In this document: in pieces, positions 17,179 through 25,886 of the stretch
Position numbering within the stretch: the stretch's first letter is position 1
Layout of the letters: each line of letters opens with the position of its first letter
NCBI GenBank assembly: GCA_028281325.1
Contig: JANQKC010000021.1
Coordinates: 248,001-312,000 of the forward strand
Direction of reading: 5' to 3'
Length of the DNA: 64,000 nt
From: Alphaproteobacteria bacterium
GTDB taxonomy: Bacteria; Pseudomonadota; Alphaproteobacteria; UBA8366
Position numbers and translations under genes: made by a program
The notes under the pieces: generated by a model
Database searches by the model: none
What the model saw: the letters and a program-made list of their open reading frames with translations, nothing else
Told to the model about the DNA's origin: nothing

Positions 17179-19304
17179 GGCGCGCGCTGTCCCGGTTCGG
17201 CGGACGCCGCATCCGCCGCCAGCAGGTCCGCCACCCGCGTCCGAATCGCCGCCAGGGCCGCGTCCGCCGCGATACGGGCCTCCGCGTCGGCGCGCCATGC
17301 CGCCAACGGCCCGGCCACGCCTTCGAGCGCCGCCACGGCGGCTTTAACGTCGCCGCGCGCCAAGGCCCGCTCGGCCCGTGTCACCGGCGACTGCGCGCCA
17401 TCCTCGCCGATCGGCCGCATCTTGACCAACGCCAGCGTTTTTTGCCGCAGCCGTTCGGTCCAGCCGGGCTCGGCCTCGGACGACGGCGCCGACAGCTTCG
17501 GCGCGATGTCGGCGAAACCCGCCGCAAGCCGAGTCGGCGTCGGCACGCCCGTGTCCGCGCGCGGATCGAGCAGGACGATATGCTTTACGATCGCCGTATC
17601 CTCCGCGGCCATGGTCCGCAGGCGGTCGAGCGCCGGGCGGTACCCGCCGCCGCCGGCGACCGCCGCTTCCAACTGTCCCGCCGCGATCGCCAACGCCGCG
17701 ATCTCGCCGCCGCTGACCGGCGGACGGTCCTCAAGGGTTTTGATCCGCCCGCTCAACGCCGTCACGCCATCGCGCAGCGCCGCCATGTCCGTGCGGATGC
17801 CGTCGAGCGCCGCCGGCGTTCCTTGCAGCCCGTCGAGCCGACCGGCGAGATCATCCAGCCGCGTCCGCACCGCGCCGAGTTGGTCGTCGAGCACCGCCAG
17901 CGCCTGATCGTTTCTCGGCTTGGCGACAGCCGCTTCCGCGAGATTCTTCGACGCCTCGTCGAGACGTTTTTCCAACGCGCCGAGCCGCGCCGGGAGGTCG
18001 CCGCGCGGCGTCCGCGCTTCGAGCCGGTCCAACCGGTCCGTGATCTCCGGCGGCAGCGATACCGGTCCCGTCGCCGAAGGCGGCGGGTCGAACCGGCCGT
18101 ACAGCACGACGCCCAAGGCTACAGCGGCAAGCAGCAACGCCCCCCAGCTGAGCATGTTGGCCGACCCGCCCTGCGCCGGCGGCGCGGGCGGCTCACTGTC
18201 CGCTGCGCCCGGTTCCGTCGATGCCGCCGTTTTCGGGGACGCCGCCGTTTGGGCGGCCATTTCGACAGGCGCGTCGGCGGACGCATCGGTCGGGGCATCA
18301 TCGGGCGGTGGCGCCGCATCGGCGGACAGATCGACGCCATGCGCGCCGGCGGCCGACCGGATCGCGTCGAACCGGCCCTCGGGAATATGATTGCGGCCCT
18401 TCCACCCCTGCACCGTGGTCACGGGGACGCCGAGTTTCCCGGCCATGGGCCGGATGCCGCCGAAGCGTTCGACGACGGTTGCGGCATTTCCCTGATCGAG
18501 AAGATCGGCCGCGCCCGCCGGCGTATCGGCACCGTCCGTCCCGTTGCCGTCGCGGTCCTGATCGTTGGTATTGTCCGTCACGTTTCCTTCCAGACTGGCA
18601 AGCAGGCTTTCCTGGTTCGGTCGCGCCGCCACCGCCACGTTCCGCCATTGCACGGGCGACAGCGCCGCCGCCACCGCCTCGCTGAGGCAAACGGCCGTCA
18701 ATTCTCCGCACGCCCCGGCGATGCCCGCCGTTTGTACCAGATTAACAAAGGCCGTGGCGCTGCGCGGCGAAAAAAGCACCACGGCATCCAGCGTCCCATC
18801 GGTCAGGGCGGACCGGACCGGCGGCTCGATCACCGTGACCGTGCGCGCCGTATATAGCTGTTCGCGCCGCACCGTGAAACCGTCCGAGGCCAGGAGTCCG
18901 GACAGATCGCCGGCAACGGCGCTACCGGCCGCGTGGAACAGCGTCCCCGCATCCGGTCTGGCCTTGCGGCGGATGAGCATGGCGAGGTCGTCGACATTCC
19001 CGCCGGCGCTTTCGACCGCGACGAATCCCTGCGCCCGCGCCTCGCCCGCGGTCGCGTCGCCGACGGCGAAGACCGGCAGGTCGCGACGCCCGCTGCGCGC
19101 GACGAAGGCCCGAACCCCGTTCGCCGAGGTGAACACCAAAGCCTGAACGCCATCCAAGCCGAGCGGCGCCGCCGCGTCGATCTCGATTTCCAGCAACGGC
19201 TGCTGCAAGACCGTATGCCCGCGGCGTTCCAGTTCCGCGGTCAAATCCGCCGCATCGGGCCGTGGCCGCGTCACCAGGACGTGCAAGCCACGGGGCATGG
19301 TCAT
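17175..19304 (-). CDS. hemD: Uroporphyrinogen-III synthase fused to a mitofilin (Mic60)-like membrane protein
   Basis: One open frame of 709 residues. Residues 1-241 form HemD (MPRGLHVLVTRPRPDA, VFTSANGVRAF, VVLFSPRSATAFV), which cyclises hydroxymethylbilane to uroporphyrinogen III. Residues 272-321 form a small helix-turn-helix-like segment (VVERFGGIRPMAGKLGVPV, then TTVQGWK). An acidic Ala/Pro-rich linker, a membrane helix (about 384-402), a coiled coil (about 418-530) and a mitofilin C-terminal domain follow. Alphaproteobacterial Mic60 homologues shape intracytoplasmic membranes and sit in heme operons. No stop separates the parts, but a GTG at codon 242 preceded by GGAAGGA could start a separate 468-residue protein. 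HemD starts at ATG 19304, overlapping hemC as ATGA. Confidence 0.85.
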   Translation of the reverse strand: MTMPRGLHVLVTRPRPDAADLTAELERRGHTVLQQPLLEIEIDAAAPLGLDGVQALVFTSANGVRAFVARSGRRDLPVFAVGDATAGEARAQGFVAVESAGGNVDDLAMLIRRKARPDAGTLFHAAGSAVAGDLSGLLASDGFTVRREQLYTARTVTVIEPPVRSALTDGTLDAVVLFSPRSATAFVNLVQTAGIAGACGELTAVCLSEAVAAALSPVQWRNVAVAARPNQESLLASLEGNVTDNTNDQDRDGNGTDGADTPAGAADLLDQGNAATVVERFGGIRPMAGKLGVPVTTVQGWKGRNHIPEGRFDAIRSAAGAHGVDLSADAAPPPDDAPTDASADAPVEMAAQTAASPKTAASTEPGAADSEPPAPPAQGGSANMLSWGALLLAAVALGVVLYGRFDPPPSATGPVSLPPEITDRLDRLEARTPRGDLPARLGALEKRLDEASKNLAEAAVAKPRNDQALAVLDDQLGAVRTRLDDLAGRLDGLQGTPAALDGIRTDMAALRDGVTALSGRIKTLEDRPPVSGGEIAALAIAAGQLEAAVAGGGGYRPALDRLRTMAAEDTAIVKHIVLLDPRADTGVPTPTRLAAGFADIAPKLSAPSSEAEPGWTERLRQKTLALVKMRPIGEDGAQSPVTRAERALARGDVKAAVAALEGVAGPLAAWRADAEARIAADAALAAIRTRVADLLAADAASAEPGQRAP
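18579..18592 (-). promoter_or_regulatory. Possible internal ribosome binding site and GTG start for the mitofilin part
   Basis: On the minus strand the sequence GGAAGGAAACGTG places an AGGA-type Shine-Dalgarno three to four bases before GTG (18581-18579), in frame with the HemD-mitofilin reading frame. The spacing is short, but the position falls exactly at the end of the HemD domain. Confidence 0.4.
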
Positions 19305-20218
19305 TCGAAGAAGCCCGGCGCCATCTTGGCGCGCAGCCGGTTGCCCAGCTCGGTCGCCATCGCCACCGAGTCCGCGACGGGCGCTGCGTCCGACAGACGG
19401 TGCAGCTCGGACCCGTCGGGCCGCGCCACCAACCCTTGCAGCGACACCGTTCCGCCGGCGGCGTCCAGGGTGGCGAATGCGCCGATCGGCGTGCGGCAGG
19501 AGCCGTCGAGCGCGGCCAGCACGGCGCGCTCGGCCGCGATGCAAATCGACGTCTCCGATTCGTCGAGTGCGGCCAAGAGGTCCAGCACGGCGGTGTCGCC
19601 GACGCGCGCCTCCACGCCGATCGCGCCTTGGGCCGCGGCCGGCAGCATGACGTCCGGGTCGAACACGCCGGTGATGACGTCTTCGCGCGCCAACCGCTTG
19701 AGCCCGGCATAGGCCAGCAGCGTCGCGTCGGCCTCGCCCTCGCCCAGCTTGCGCAGGCGGGTCTCCACATTGCCACGGAAGGGAACCACCTTGAGATCGG
19801 GCCGCCGGTGCAGAATCTGCGCCTGACGCCGCACCGACGCGGTGCCGATGCGGGCGCCGGCGGGCAGGTCGTCCAACGACGCGCCGTCGCGCGACAGGAA
19901 AGCGTCGCGCGGGTCTTCGCGCGGCAGGACGGCCACGATGTCCAACCCATCGGGCAGGAAGGTCTCCATGTCCTTCATCGAATGGACGGCGATATCGACA
20001 TCGCCTTCGAGCAGGCCATGCTCGATTTCCTTGGTGAACAGCCCCTTGCCGCCGACGTCGGCCAAGGGCCTGTCCTGAATGCGGTCGCCGGAGGTCCGGA
20101 CGGTTTGGATATCGACCCGGAGGCCGGGATGCGCGTCCCGCAGCAGCCGCGCCACGAGGTTGGCCTGGAACAACGCCAGCGGCGACCCCCGCGTGCCGAG
20201 TTTTATATGGTCTGTCAT
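19301..20218 (-). CDS. hemC: Porphobilinogen deaminase (hydroxymethylbilane synthase)
   Basis: The 305-residue cytoplasmic enzyme polymerises four porphobilinogens into hydroxymethylbilane, the HemD substrate. Visible family features are LGTRGSPLALFQAN (7-20), RTSGDRI, GGKGLFTKEIE, HSMKDM, RIGTASVRRQAQ, and the dipyrromethane-cofactor cysteine Cys241 in DGSCRTPIGA. The length is normal. It is the first gene of the operon; hemD overlaps its stop by 4 bp. The intergenic stretch before it separates it from the DUF2235 gene, whereas in many alphaproteobacteria hemC faces tsaD directly. Confidence 0.97.
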   Translation of the reverse strand: MTDHIKLGTRGSPLALFQANLVARLLRDAHPGLRVDIQTVRTSGDRIQDRPLADVGGKGLFTKEIEHGLLEGDVDIAVHSMKDMETFLPDGLDIVAVLPREDPRDAFLSRDGASLDDLPAGARIGTASVRRQAQILHRRPDLKVVPFRGNVETRLRKLGEGEADATLLAYAGLKRLAREDVITGVFDPDVMLPAAAQGAIGVEARVGDTAVLDLLAALDESETSICIAAERAVLAALDGSCRTPIGAFATLDAAGGTVSLQGLVARPDGSELHRLSDAAPVADSVAMATELGNRLRAKMAPGFFE

Positions 20219-20521
20219 GGTTCTTCTCTACCCGGTTCCGTGGCGCGCCGAAAGAGCTTCGATGAATTGGCGGTCGGCGGCGTACCATTTCCGCGATTTC
20301 CGTTTCGTGATTTTCTCGTGAAAGTTATCTTTACTTGTGTATAGTTCGACTTTATCGGGATTTCGGTGCGCGGGTATCATAAGAAGTGCTGCGTTCCAGC
20401 CGCATCAGCCGACCAAGCCGGTTCCGCATCTTCGGACGTGACGGCCGGCACGATTTTTCGACCCAACACGTCACCCAAACGCCCTGCCGCCAGAATCCCT
20501 TTACCGGGAGGAGGCATAACA
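20219..20521. other. 303-bp divergent intergenic region between hemC and the DUF2235 gene
   Basis: No gene is evident. The middle (about 20300-20360) is unusually A/T-rich for this chromosome and contains a TATAGT -10-like hexamer at 20340-20345 reading rightward, with only a weak -35 (TCGTGA). A good Shine-Dalgarno (GGGAGGAGG) lies at 20507-20515 ahead of the DUF2235 ATG. Confidence 0.45.
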
Positions 20522-22294
20522 ATGGCAAAGAACATCGTGCTGTGTTCGGACGGCACCGGCAACCGTGGCGGCAAGGGCCAAGGTACCAACGTCTGGCGCA
20601 TCTATCACGCAATCGACCGAAACTCCAAAAAGAAGGAACAGGTCGCTTTCTATGACGACGGGGTCGGCACCGAGGATTATAAGTATCTCAGATACTTCAG
20701 CGGCGCGACAGGCTTTGGGTTTACGCGCAATGTGAAGGATCTGTATCGGTTGCTCGTTCTCAACTATGACGACATGAGCGGCGACGGGACACCCCCAGAC
20801 ATCTATCTGTTCGGGTTCAGCCGAGGCGCATACACGGTCCGCGCACTCGCCGCGTTCGTCGCGTCCGAAGGCATCATCCAAAACGCCCAAAAATTTTCCG
20901 AAAGGGATTTGGATTTTGCGATCCAAGCACTCGTCTGCAAATACCGATCCTATTGGCGCAAGCCATTCCACCAAATCCATAGCCGCTGGTTAACCCGGAA
21001 CCGCCGCAACACCGACTATCGCACCAACCGCGTGCGCATCAAATGCATTGGCGTATGGGATACGGTTTCCGCCATTGGCGTTCCATTCGATATCGGTCTG
21101 AAAAAATTGATCCTGAAGGTTTTTTGCCCGTTCCGGTTTCATGACTATTCGCTGAGCCCCAGGGTCGATTACGCATTCCACGCGGTTTCCATCGACGACC
21201 GTCGAAAGACATTTCATCCAGAACTTTGGAACGAAGACGATAAGGAAAACAGAGTTGAACAGGTCTGGTTCTCGGGCGTCCACTCGAACGTCGGTGGCGG
21301 CTACCCGAAACAAGGCATGTCCTACGTCACGCTTGATTGGATGATGGAGCGAACCGATACAGCGAATCGGCGGAACTGGGGTTTACACTTCGACAAGCCG
21401 CTTCGGGACGAAGCGCGGCATGAAGCGAACGTGCATGATAAACTTTACGATTCGCGATCCGGAGTGTTGGCATTCTACCGCTACTCGCCGCGCGACATGG
21501 ACGACCCCACACCGCATGGCGACGCAGGCAAGCCAACACGCGGCGATGAAACGCCGGTCCGAATTCACGAGAGCGCGCTCCGAAGAATCGCGAGCAAAAC
21601 ACGCGGCTATAACCCCGGCAACCTGCCTTGCGGGAAAATCAAGATCGACCGGACCAGAGCCTCCGGTTCAGCGAGCCCAGATCGGCACGGACTTGACTCG
21701 GACGTCGCGTCCGAAAAACGCATCAACAAAGAAACCATTCAGAACCAACGAAGGGAAGAAAAGAACAAGGCCGCGGCGATTATCCACGCACAAAAAGCGC
21801 TGCACCTTTCGTTCGTTTTCCTGTGTTTGTTCATCGCGGCGGCCGCCGGACAGGTCGCGCTTCGGTCCTTCGGCCTGAATGGGGCCTGGCTTTTCACTTT
21901 TCCCAGCATACTGACGATCGTTGCACTTGTTACTCTCGTCTTGATTCCTAAGTGCCCGTGCATGGCGGTCAGCGCGCTTGCGTTTGCGGCAACGAGTTTG
22001 TTTTGGATTCGCATCCTGCCCAGCATGGAAGACACTACTGTGGCCAAATGGATTAGAGAATTCGATTCGGCCGCGATCTACGGCGAACCGCTAAATTTTT
22101 GGCCTTGGGCTTGCGATATCCTCCAATTCTTGTTGCCGGACCTGTTAGCAAACCTGATTGTTGATTTTATCGCCACAATGCCGAACATCGCCGCTCTGGT
22201 CTTTGGCTTGTTGTTGCTCTTGTGGCTAGGCCGCATTCTCTGCCGGCGCCATCTCGCCGTGATAAACGAGCAAATTGCCGATACGGTGCGGTAG
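20522..22294 (+). CDS. DUF2235 (Tle1-like) alpha/beta hydrolase with C-terminal membrane segments
   Basis: The 590-residue protein starts at ATG 20522 (MAKNIVLCSDGTGN) behind GGAGG. The N-terminal 330 residues form a DUF2235 hydrolase domain: DGTGN near 10-14, nucleophile Ser100 in GFSRGAY, CIGVWDTVSAIG, and WFSGVHSNVGGGY with the likely catalytic His. The last 130 residues hold about four hydrophobic helices. Tle1 effectors of type VI secretion share the catalytic fold, but no vgrG, immunity or T6SS gene is nearby. Base composition is visibly lower in GC than its neighbours (one 60-nt line at 45% against 77% in tsaD), suggesting acquisition between hemC and tsaD. The substrate is probably a membrane lipid, by inference. 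Confidence 0.85.
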   Translation: MAKNIVLCSDGTGNRGGKGQGTNVWRIYHAIDRNSKKKEQVAFYDDGVGTEDYKYLRYFSGATGFGFTRNVKDLYRLLVLNYDDMSGDGTPPDIYLFGFSRGAYTVRALAAFVASEGIIQNAQKFSERDLDFAIQALVCKYRSYWRKPFHQIHSRWLTRNRRNTDYRTNRVRIKCIGVWDTVSAIGVPFDIGLKKLILKVFCPFRFHDYSLSPRVDYAFHAVSIDDRRKTFHPELWNEDDKENRVEQVWFSGVHSNVGGGYPKQGMSYVTLDWMMERTDTANRRNWGLHFDKPLRDEARHEANVHDKLYDSRSGVLAFYRYSPRDMDDPTPHGDAGKPTRGDETPVRIHESALRRIASKTRGYNPGNLPCGKIKIDRTRASGSASPDRHGLDSDVASEKRINKETIQNQRREEKNKAAAIIHAQKALHLSFVFLCLFIAAAAGQVALRSFGLNGAWLFTFPSILTIVALVTLVLIPKCPCMAVSALAFAATSLFWIRILPSMEDTTVAKWIREFDSAAIYGEPLNFWPWACDILQFLLPDLLANLIVDFIATMPNIAALVFGLLLLLWLGRILCRRHLAVINEQIADTVR

Positions 22295-22372
22295 CAGGAG
22301 ATCATTTTCAGCCGAACCACCAGCGTCTATAAGAGCGCTCATTCTTCATTTAAGTATGAAGGCATCTTTTGC

Positions 22373-23416
22373 ATGCGCGTGCTGGGCATCGAAACATCCT
22401 GCGACGAGACGGCGGCGGCCGTGGTCTGCGACGACCGGACGATCCTGTCGGACGTGGTGCTGTCGCAACTGGACGAGCACCGCGCCTATGGCGGCGTGGT
22501 GCCCGAGATCGCGGCGCGCAGCCACCTCGACCATATCGACCGGCTGGTGGCGCAGGCGATGGACGAGGCCGGGATCGACTTCGACGACCTCGACGGCGTG
22601 GCGGCGACGGCTGGGCCGGGCCTGATCGGCGGCGTCATGGTCGGGCTGATGACCGGCAAGGCGATCGCCCTGACCCGGAACCTGCCCTTCGTCGCGGTCA
22701 ATCACATGGAAGGTCATGCCTTGACGCCACGGATGACCGACGGCATCGACTTTCCTTATCTCGCGTTGCTGGTCTCGGGCGGGCATTGCCTGCTGACGGC
22801 GGTCGCCGGGCCGGGCGAGTTCCGACGCTACGGCGGCACGGTCGACGACGCGGTCGGCGAAGCTTTCGACAAGACGGCGAAGCTGTTGGGCCTGGGGTAT
22901 CCCGGCGGGCCGGCGCTGGAAGCGATGGCGCGGGACGGCGACCCGGCCGCCTATGACCTGCCCCGGCCCATGCGCGGGCGCGCCGGCTGCGATTTCTCCT
23001 TTTCCGGCCTGAAGACGGCGGTGCGGCATATCGTCGACCGCCTGCCCGACGGGCCGCTTGATCATAAGGTCGCGGCCGATATCGCCGCCTCCTTCCAAGC
23101 GGCGGTCGCCGACGTGCTGGCCGACCGGGCACGCAACGCGATTCTGCGGTTCCGGGCCGAGCATCCCAGCGGCACGACGCTGGTGGTGGCGGGCGGCGTC
23201 GCCGCGAATCGAACCCTGCGGTCCGCCCTGGCCGAGACGGCCGAAGCCGGCGGCATGGCCTTTGTCGCGCCGCCGCTGCGGCTCTGCACCGACAACGCGG
23301 CGATGATCGCCTGGGCCGGACTCGAGCATTTGCGGATCGGCCGCGCGGATACGCTCGACGCGCCGGCCCGGCCGCGCTGGCCGCTTGACGAACCCGGCCC
23401 GGAACCGCGAGGGTAA
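22373..23416 (+). CDS. tsaD: tRNA N6-adenosine threonylcarbamoyltransferase
   Basis: The 347-residue Kae1/TsaD protein transfers threonylcarbamoyl to A37 of ANN-decoding tRNAs, with TsaB and TsaE. It shows [18 protein letters not shown] at the start, the iron-binding NHMEGH with His111 and His115, SGGHC, and [10 protein letters not shown] near the C-terminus. Length and motifs are normal. ATG 22373 lies 79 bp after the DUF2235 stop, with a small CTTCAT/ATGAAG hairpin between (22344-22361). gpsA follows after 3 bp, so the two are co-transcribed. Confidence 0.97.
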   Translation: MRVLGIETSCDETAAAVVCDDRTILSDVVLSQLDEHRAYGGVVPEIAARSHLDHIDRLVAQAMDEAGIDFDDLDGVAATAGPGLIGGVMVGLMTGKAIALTRNLPFVAVNHMEGHALTPRMTDGIDFPYLALLVSGGHCLLTAVAGPGEFRRYGGTVDDAVGEAFDKTAKLLGLGYPGGPALEAMARDGDPAAYDLPRPMRGRAGCDFSFSGLKTAVRHIVDRLPDGPLDHKVAADIAASFQAAVADVLADRARNAILRFRAEHPSGTTLVVAGGVAANRTLRSALAETAEAGGMAFVAPPLRLCTDNAAMIAWAGLEHLRIGRADTLDAPARPRWPLDEPGPEPRG

Positions 23417-23419
23417 GCC

Positions 23420-24424
23420 ATGGCACGCATTGCAATCATCGGCGCCGGCGCCTGGGGAACCGCGCTGGCCTGCGTCACGCGCCGGGCCGGCCATGACGCC
23501 ATGATGTGGGCGCGGGAGGACGAGGTCGTAGCCTCCATCGCGGCCGGCGGCGGCAACCCCGTCTATCTGCCCGAGATCCCGCTGGAGCCGGGGATCGACG
23601 CCACGAACGACATCGCCAAGGCAGTCGCCGGCGTGACCGCCGTGCTGCTTGTCGTGCCGTCGCAATTCCTGCGGGCCATCGCCAAACTGATGGCGCTGTA
23701 CCTGGACGACGGCGTGCCGGTGGTGCTCTGCGCCAAGGGGATCGAGCACGGCACCTTGGAAATGATGACCGAGGTTGCGGCGGAAACGCTGCCGAAAGCG
23801 CCGATCGCCGTGCTGTCCGGGCCGACATTCGCCCGGGAAGTCGCGCTCCGCAGCCCGACCGCCGTGACGCTGGCCTGCGCGGATACGGCGCTGGGTGAAA
23901 CGCTGGTCGAGATGATCGGGACGCCCAACTTCAGGCCCTACCTGTCGGACGATCCGATCGGGGCGGAGATCGGCGGCGCGGTCAAAAACGTGCTGGCAAT
24001 CGCCTGCGGCGTGTTGACCGGCAAGAAGCTCGGCGACAACACGCGGGCCGCCCTGATCACGCGCGGCCTGGCGGAAATGGCGCGGCTCGGCCTCGCCAAG
24101 GGCGGCAAGCCGGAAACCCTGATGGGACTGTCCGGCCTGGGCGACCTGACGCTGACCTGCAACGGCCCGCAATCGCGCAACATGTCGCTCGGCATGGCTT
24201 TGGGCGAAGGCCGCGCGTTGAAGGACATCCTGGCCGAGCGCAACTCGGTCGCCGAGGGTGTGTTCAACGCGGAGTCGGTCACCGCGCTGGCCGCGTCGCT
24301 CGGCATCGAAATGCCGATCTGCGACGCCGTCGACCAGGTCATCAACCACGGGGCGGATATCGATGCGGCGATCGCGGGCCTGCTCAACCGACCCTTCCGG
24401 GCGGAGGGACTGGACGCAGGCTGA
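23420..24424 (+). CDS. gpsA: Glycerol-3-phosphate dehydrogenase [NAD(P)+]
   Basis: The 334-residue enzyme reduces dihydroxyacetone phosphate to sn-glycerol-3-phosphate for phospholipid synthesis. The Rossmann motif GAGAWGTAL is at 7-15. The family segments CAKGIEHGT, LSGPTFAREVA, GGAVKNVLAIACG and MGLSGLGDLTLTC follow, with the catalytic lysine in AVKN. It begins 3 bp after tsaD, a common alphaproteobacterial pairing. The YCII-domain gene follows after 88 bp. Confidence 0.97.
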   Translation: MARIAIIGAGAWGTALACVTRRAGHDAMMWAREDEVVASIAAGGGNPVYLPEIPLEPGIDATNDIAKAVAGVTAVLLVVPSQFLRAIAKLMALYLDDGVPVVLCAKGIEHGTLEMMTEVAAETLPKAPIAVLSGPTFAREVALRSPTAVTLACADTALGETLVEMIGTPNFRPYLSDDPIGAEIGGAVKNVLAIACGVLTGKKLGDNTRAALITRGLAEMARLGLAKGGKPETLMGLSGLGDLTLTCNGPQSRNMSLGMALGEGRALKDILAERNSVAEGVFNAESVTALAASLGIEMPICDAVDQVINHGADIDAAIAGLLNRPFRAEGLDAG

Positions 24425-24512
24425 CCCCCTCAGGTTGACCGGGGGCGCAGCGGTCGCTAGCGTCCTCCCCAATCGACCCGACAAATCCAATACTGACATC
24501 CGGAGACCGACC

Positions 24513-24815
24513 ATGCTGTGGGCCATCACCTGCGACGACAATCCCGATACCGACGCGATCCGCCAGGAGAACCTGGAAATCCATCGCGACTACCTGAAAA
24601 GCCAGAAAGGCATTTTGGTCTTGGCCGGCGCAGCGCAATCCGACGACGGGACGGAAGCGATCGGCAGCGTGTTCATCGTCAATGTGAACAGCCGGGCCGA
24701 AGCGGAAGCCTTCTCGAACGGCGATCCGTTCACCAAGGCCGGCGTGTTCAAGAGCGTTTCGATCCGCCGCATGCGCAAGGGTCAGTGGAACCCGGAAGCC
24801 GCCGAAGGCGCGTAG
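24513..24815 (+). CDS. YciI family (YCII domain) protein
   Basis: The 100-residue protein starts at ATG 24513 (MLWAITCDDNPDT) and consists of a single YCII domain. It has the HRDYLKSQKG segment containing the conserved histidine and EAFSNGDPFTKAGVFKSV, the typical aspartate-bearing strand. The fold is a ferredoxin-like alpha/beta barrel dimer; some members are muconolactone-isomerase-like or dehalogenase-like, and most have unknown substrates. A GGAGA Shine-Dalgarno precedes it. A second, duplicated YCII protein follows in the same operon. Confidence 0.88.
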   Translation: MLWAITCDDNPDTDAIRQENLEIHRDYLKSQKGILVLAGAAQSDDGTEAIGSVFIVNVNSRAEAEAFSNGDPFTKAGVFKSVSIRRMRKGQWNPEAAEGA

Positions 24816-24840
24816 ACCGAAACAGCGGAAAGACAGAACC

Positions 24841-25440
24841 ATGCTGTTCGTCTATTTCATGCTGGACGCACCCGGGATGGCGGCAAAGCGGGCCGAGATC
24901 CGGCCCGCCCATCAGCAGTATCTGGGGGGCGAAACCGACCGGTTCTTCGCCGCCGGGCCGCTGTGGAGCGACGATTTCAGCGCCATGACCGGATCGATCT
25001 TCATCATGGACTGGCCCAACCGGCAAGCGGCAGCGAACTGGCTGCGGGACGAACCGTTCACCAAGAACGGCGTCTACGGCATGACCCACATCAAGGGATT
25101 GGCGAACAAATGGCCGAAGGACGGCCGGCCCGCGGTGAAAGACAAACTGTTCGCCTACTTCAATCTGAACAGCGATACGGCGGCGGGGCCACGCAAGGCA
25201 TTCCGGCAAGCGCATCTCGACTATCTGGCCGCGACGGCCGATCATCTCTTCGCCGCCGGCCCGATGTTCGAGGACAGCGACGCCACCGAGATGGAAGACC
25301 GGATCGGGTCGCTCTATATCGTGGACTATCCGAACCGCGCCGCGGCGGACGGCTGGTTCGCGGCGGAACCGTTCAACAAGAACGGCGTCTACGGAGACAA
25401 ATGGACGCAGGCCTACGAAAACCTGTGGCCGAAAGACTGA
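24841..25440 (+). CDS. Tandem YCII-domain protein
   Basis: The 199-residue protein contains two YCII-like units, about residues 1-98 and 101-199. Both share the same landmarks: the LFVYFxL / LFAYFNL start, FFAAGP / LFAAGP, the strand IMDWPNRQAA / IVDYPNRAAA, EPFTKNGVYG / EPFNKNGVYG, and the end KWPKD / LWPKD. An internal duplication fused two protomers of a domain that is normally a dimer. It lies 25 bp after a single-domain paralogue and 16 bp before the EVE gene, in one operon. The reaction is unknown. Confidence 0.85.
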   Translation: MLFVYFMLDAPGMAAKRAEIRPAHQQYLGGETDRFFAAGPLWSDDFSAMTGSIFIMDWPNRQAAANWLRDEPFTKNGVYGMTHIKGLANKWPKDGRPAVKDKLFAYFNLNSDTAAGPRKAFRQAHLDYLAATADHLFAAGPMFEDSDATEMEDRIGSLYIVDYPNRAAADGWFAAEPFNKNGVYGDKWTQAYENLWPKD

Positions 25441-25456
25441 GAGCGAGGAAACGACG

Positions 25457-25870
25457 ATGGCATATTGGTTGTTCAAGAGCGAACCCGGCACCTGGTCCTG
25501 GGACGATCAGGTCCGCGACGGCACCGCCGAGTGGGACGGTGTGCGCAACTACCAAGCCTGCAACAACATGAAGGCGATGAAAAACGGCGACCTCGGGTTT
25601 TTCTACCACTCGGTCAACGAGAAACGGATCGTCGGCATCGTCGAGATCGTCAAGGAATACTACCCGGACCCGACCGACAAATCCGAGCGGTTCGGCATGG
25701 TCGACGTGAAAGCCATCCGCCCGTTCGAGCGGCCGGTGACGCTGGCCGAAATAAAGGACGAGCCCCGGCTGGAAGAAATCGCGCTGGTGCGCCAATCGCG
25801 CCTGTCGGTGATGCCGATCGAGCCCGACCACTGGAAGCTGATCTGCGCCATGGGCGAGACCGAGGCCTAG
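25457..25870 (+). CDS. EVE domain protein (thymocyte nuclear protein 1-like)
   Basis: The 137-residue protein is an EVE/PUA-like domain across its whole length. It starts MAYWLFKSEPGTWSWDD and has EWDGVRNYQACNNMKAMKNGD and FFYHSVNEKRIVGIVEIV, all characteristic. EVE domains bind modified cytosine or adenine bases in DNA or RNA. The context next to tsaD and YCII genes is widespread in alphaproteobacteria. GAGGAAACG precedes the ATG. No nuclease or restriction partner is adjacent, so a defence role is not supported here. Confidence 0.93.
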   Translation: MAYWLFKSEPGTWSWDDQVRDGTAEWDGVRNYQACNNMKAMKNGDLGFFYHSVNEKRIVGIVEIVKEYYPDPTDKSERFGMVDVKAIRPFERPVTLAEIKDEPRLEEIALVRQSRLSVMPIEPDHWKLICAMGETEA

Positions 25871-25886
25871 GCCGCGCCCGCCCGCC

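Noticed and set aside
20522-22294. Type VI secretion effector of the Tle1 class
   Set aside because: The catalytic fold fits, but no vgrG, paar, adaptor or immunity gene is adjacent and the protein has its own membrane helices.
25457-25870. EVE protein as part of a modified-DNA defence system
   Set aside because: There is no nuclease, McrB-like or methyltransferase partner. The neighbourhood is the common housekeeping tsaD-gpsA-YCII arrangement.
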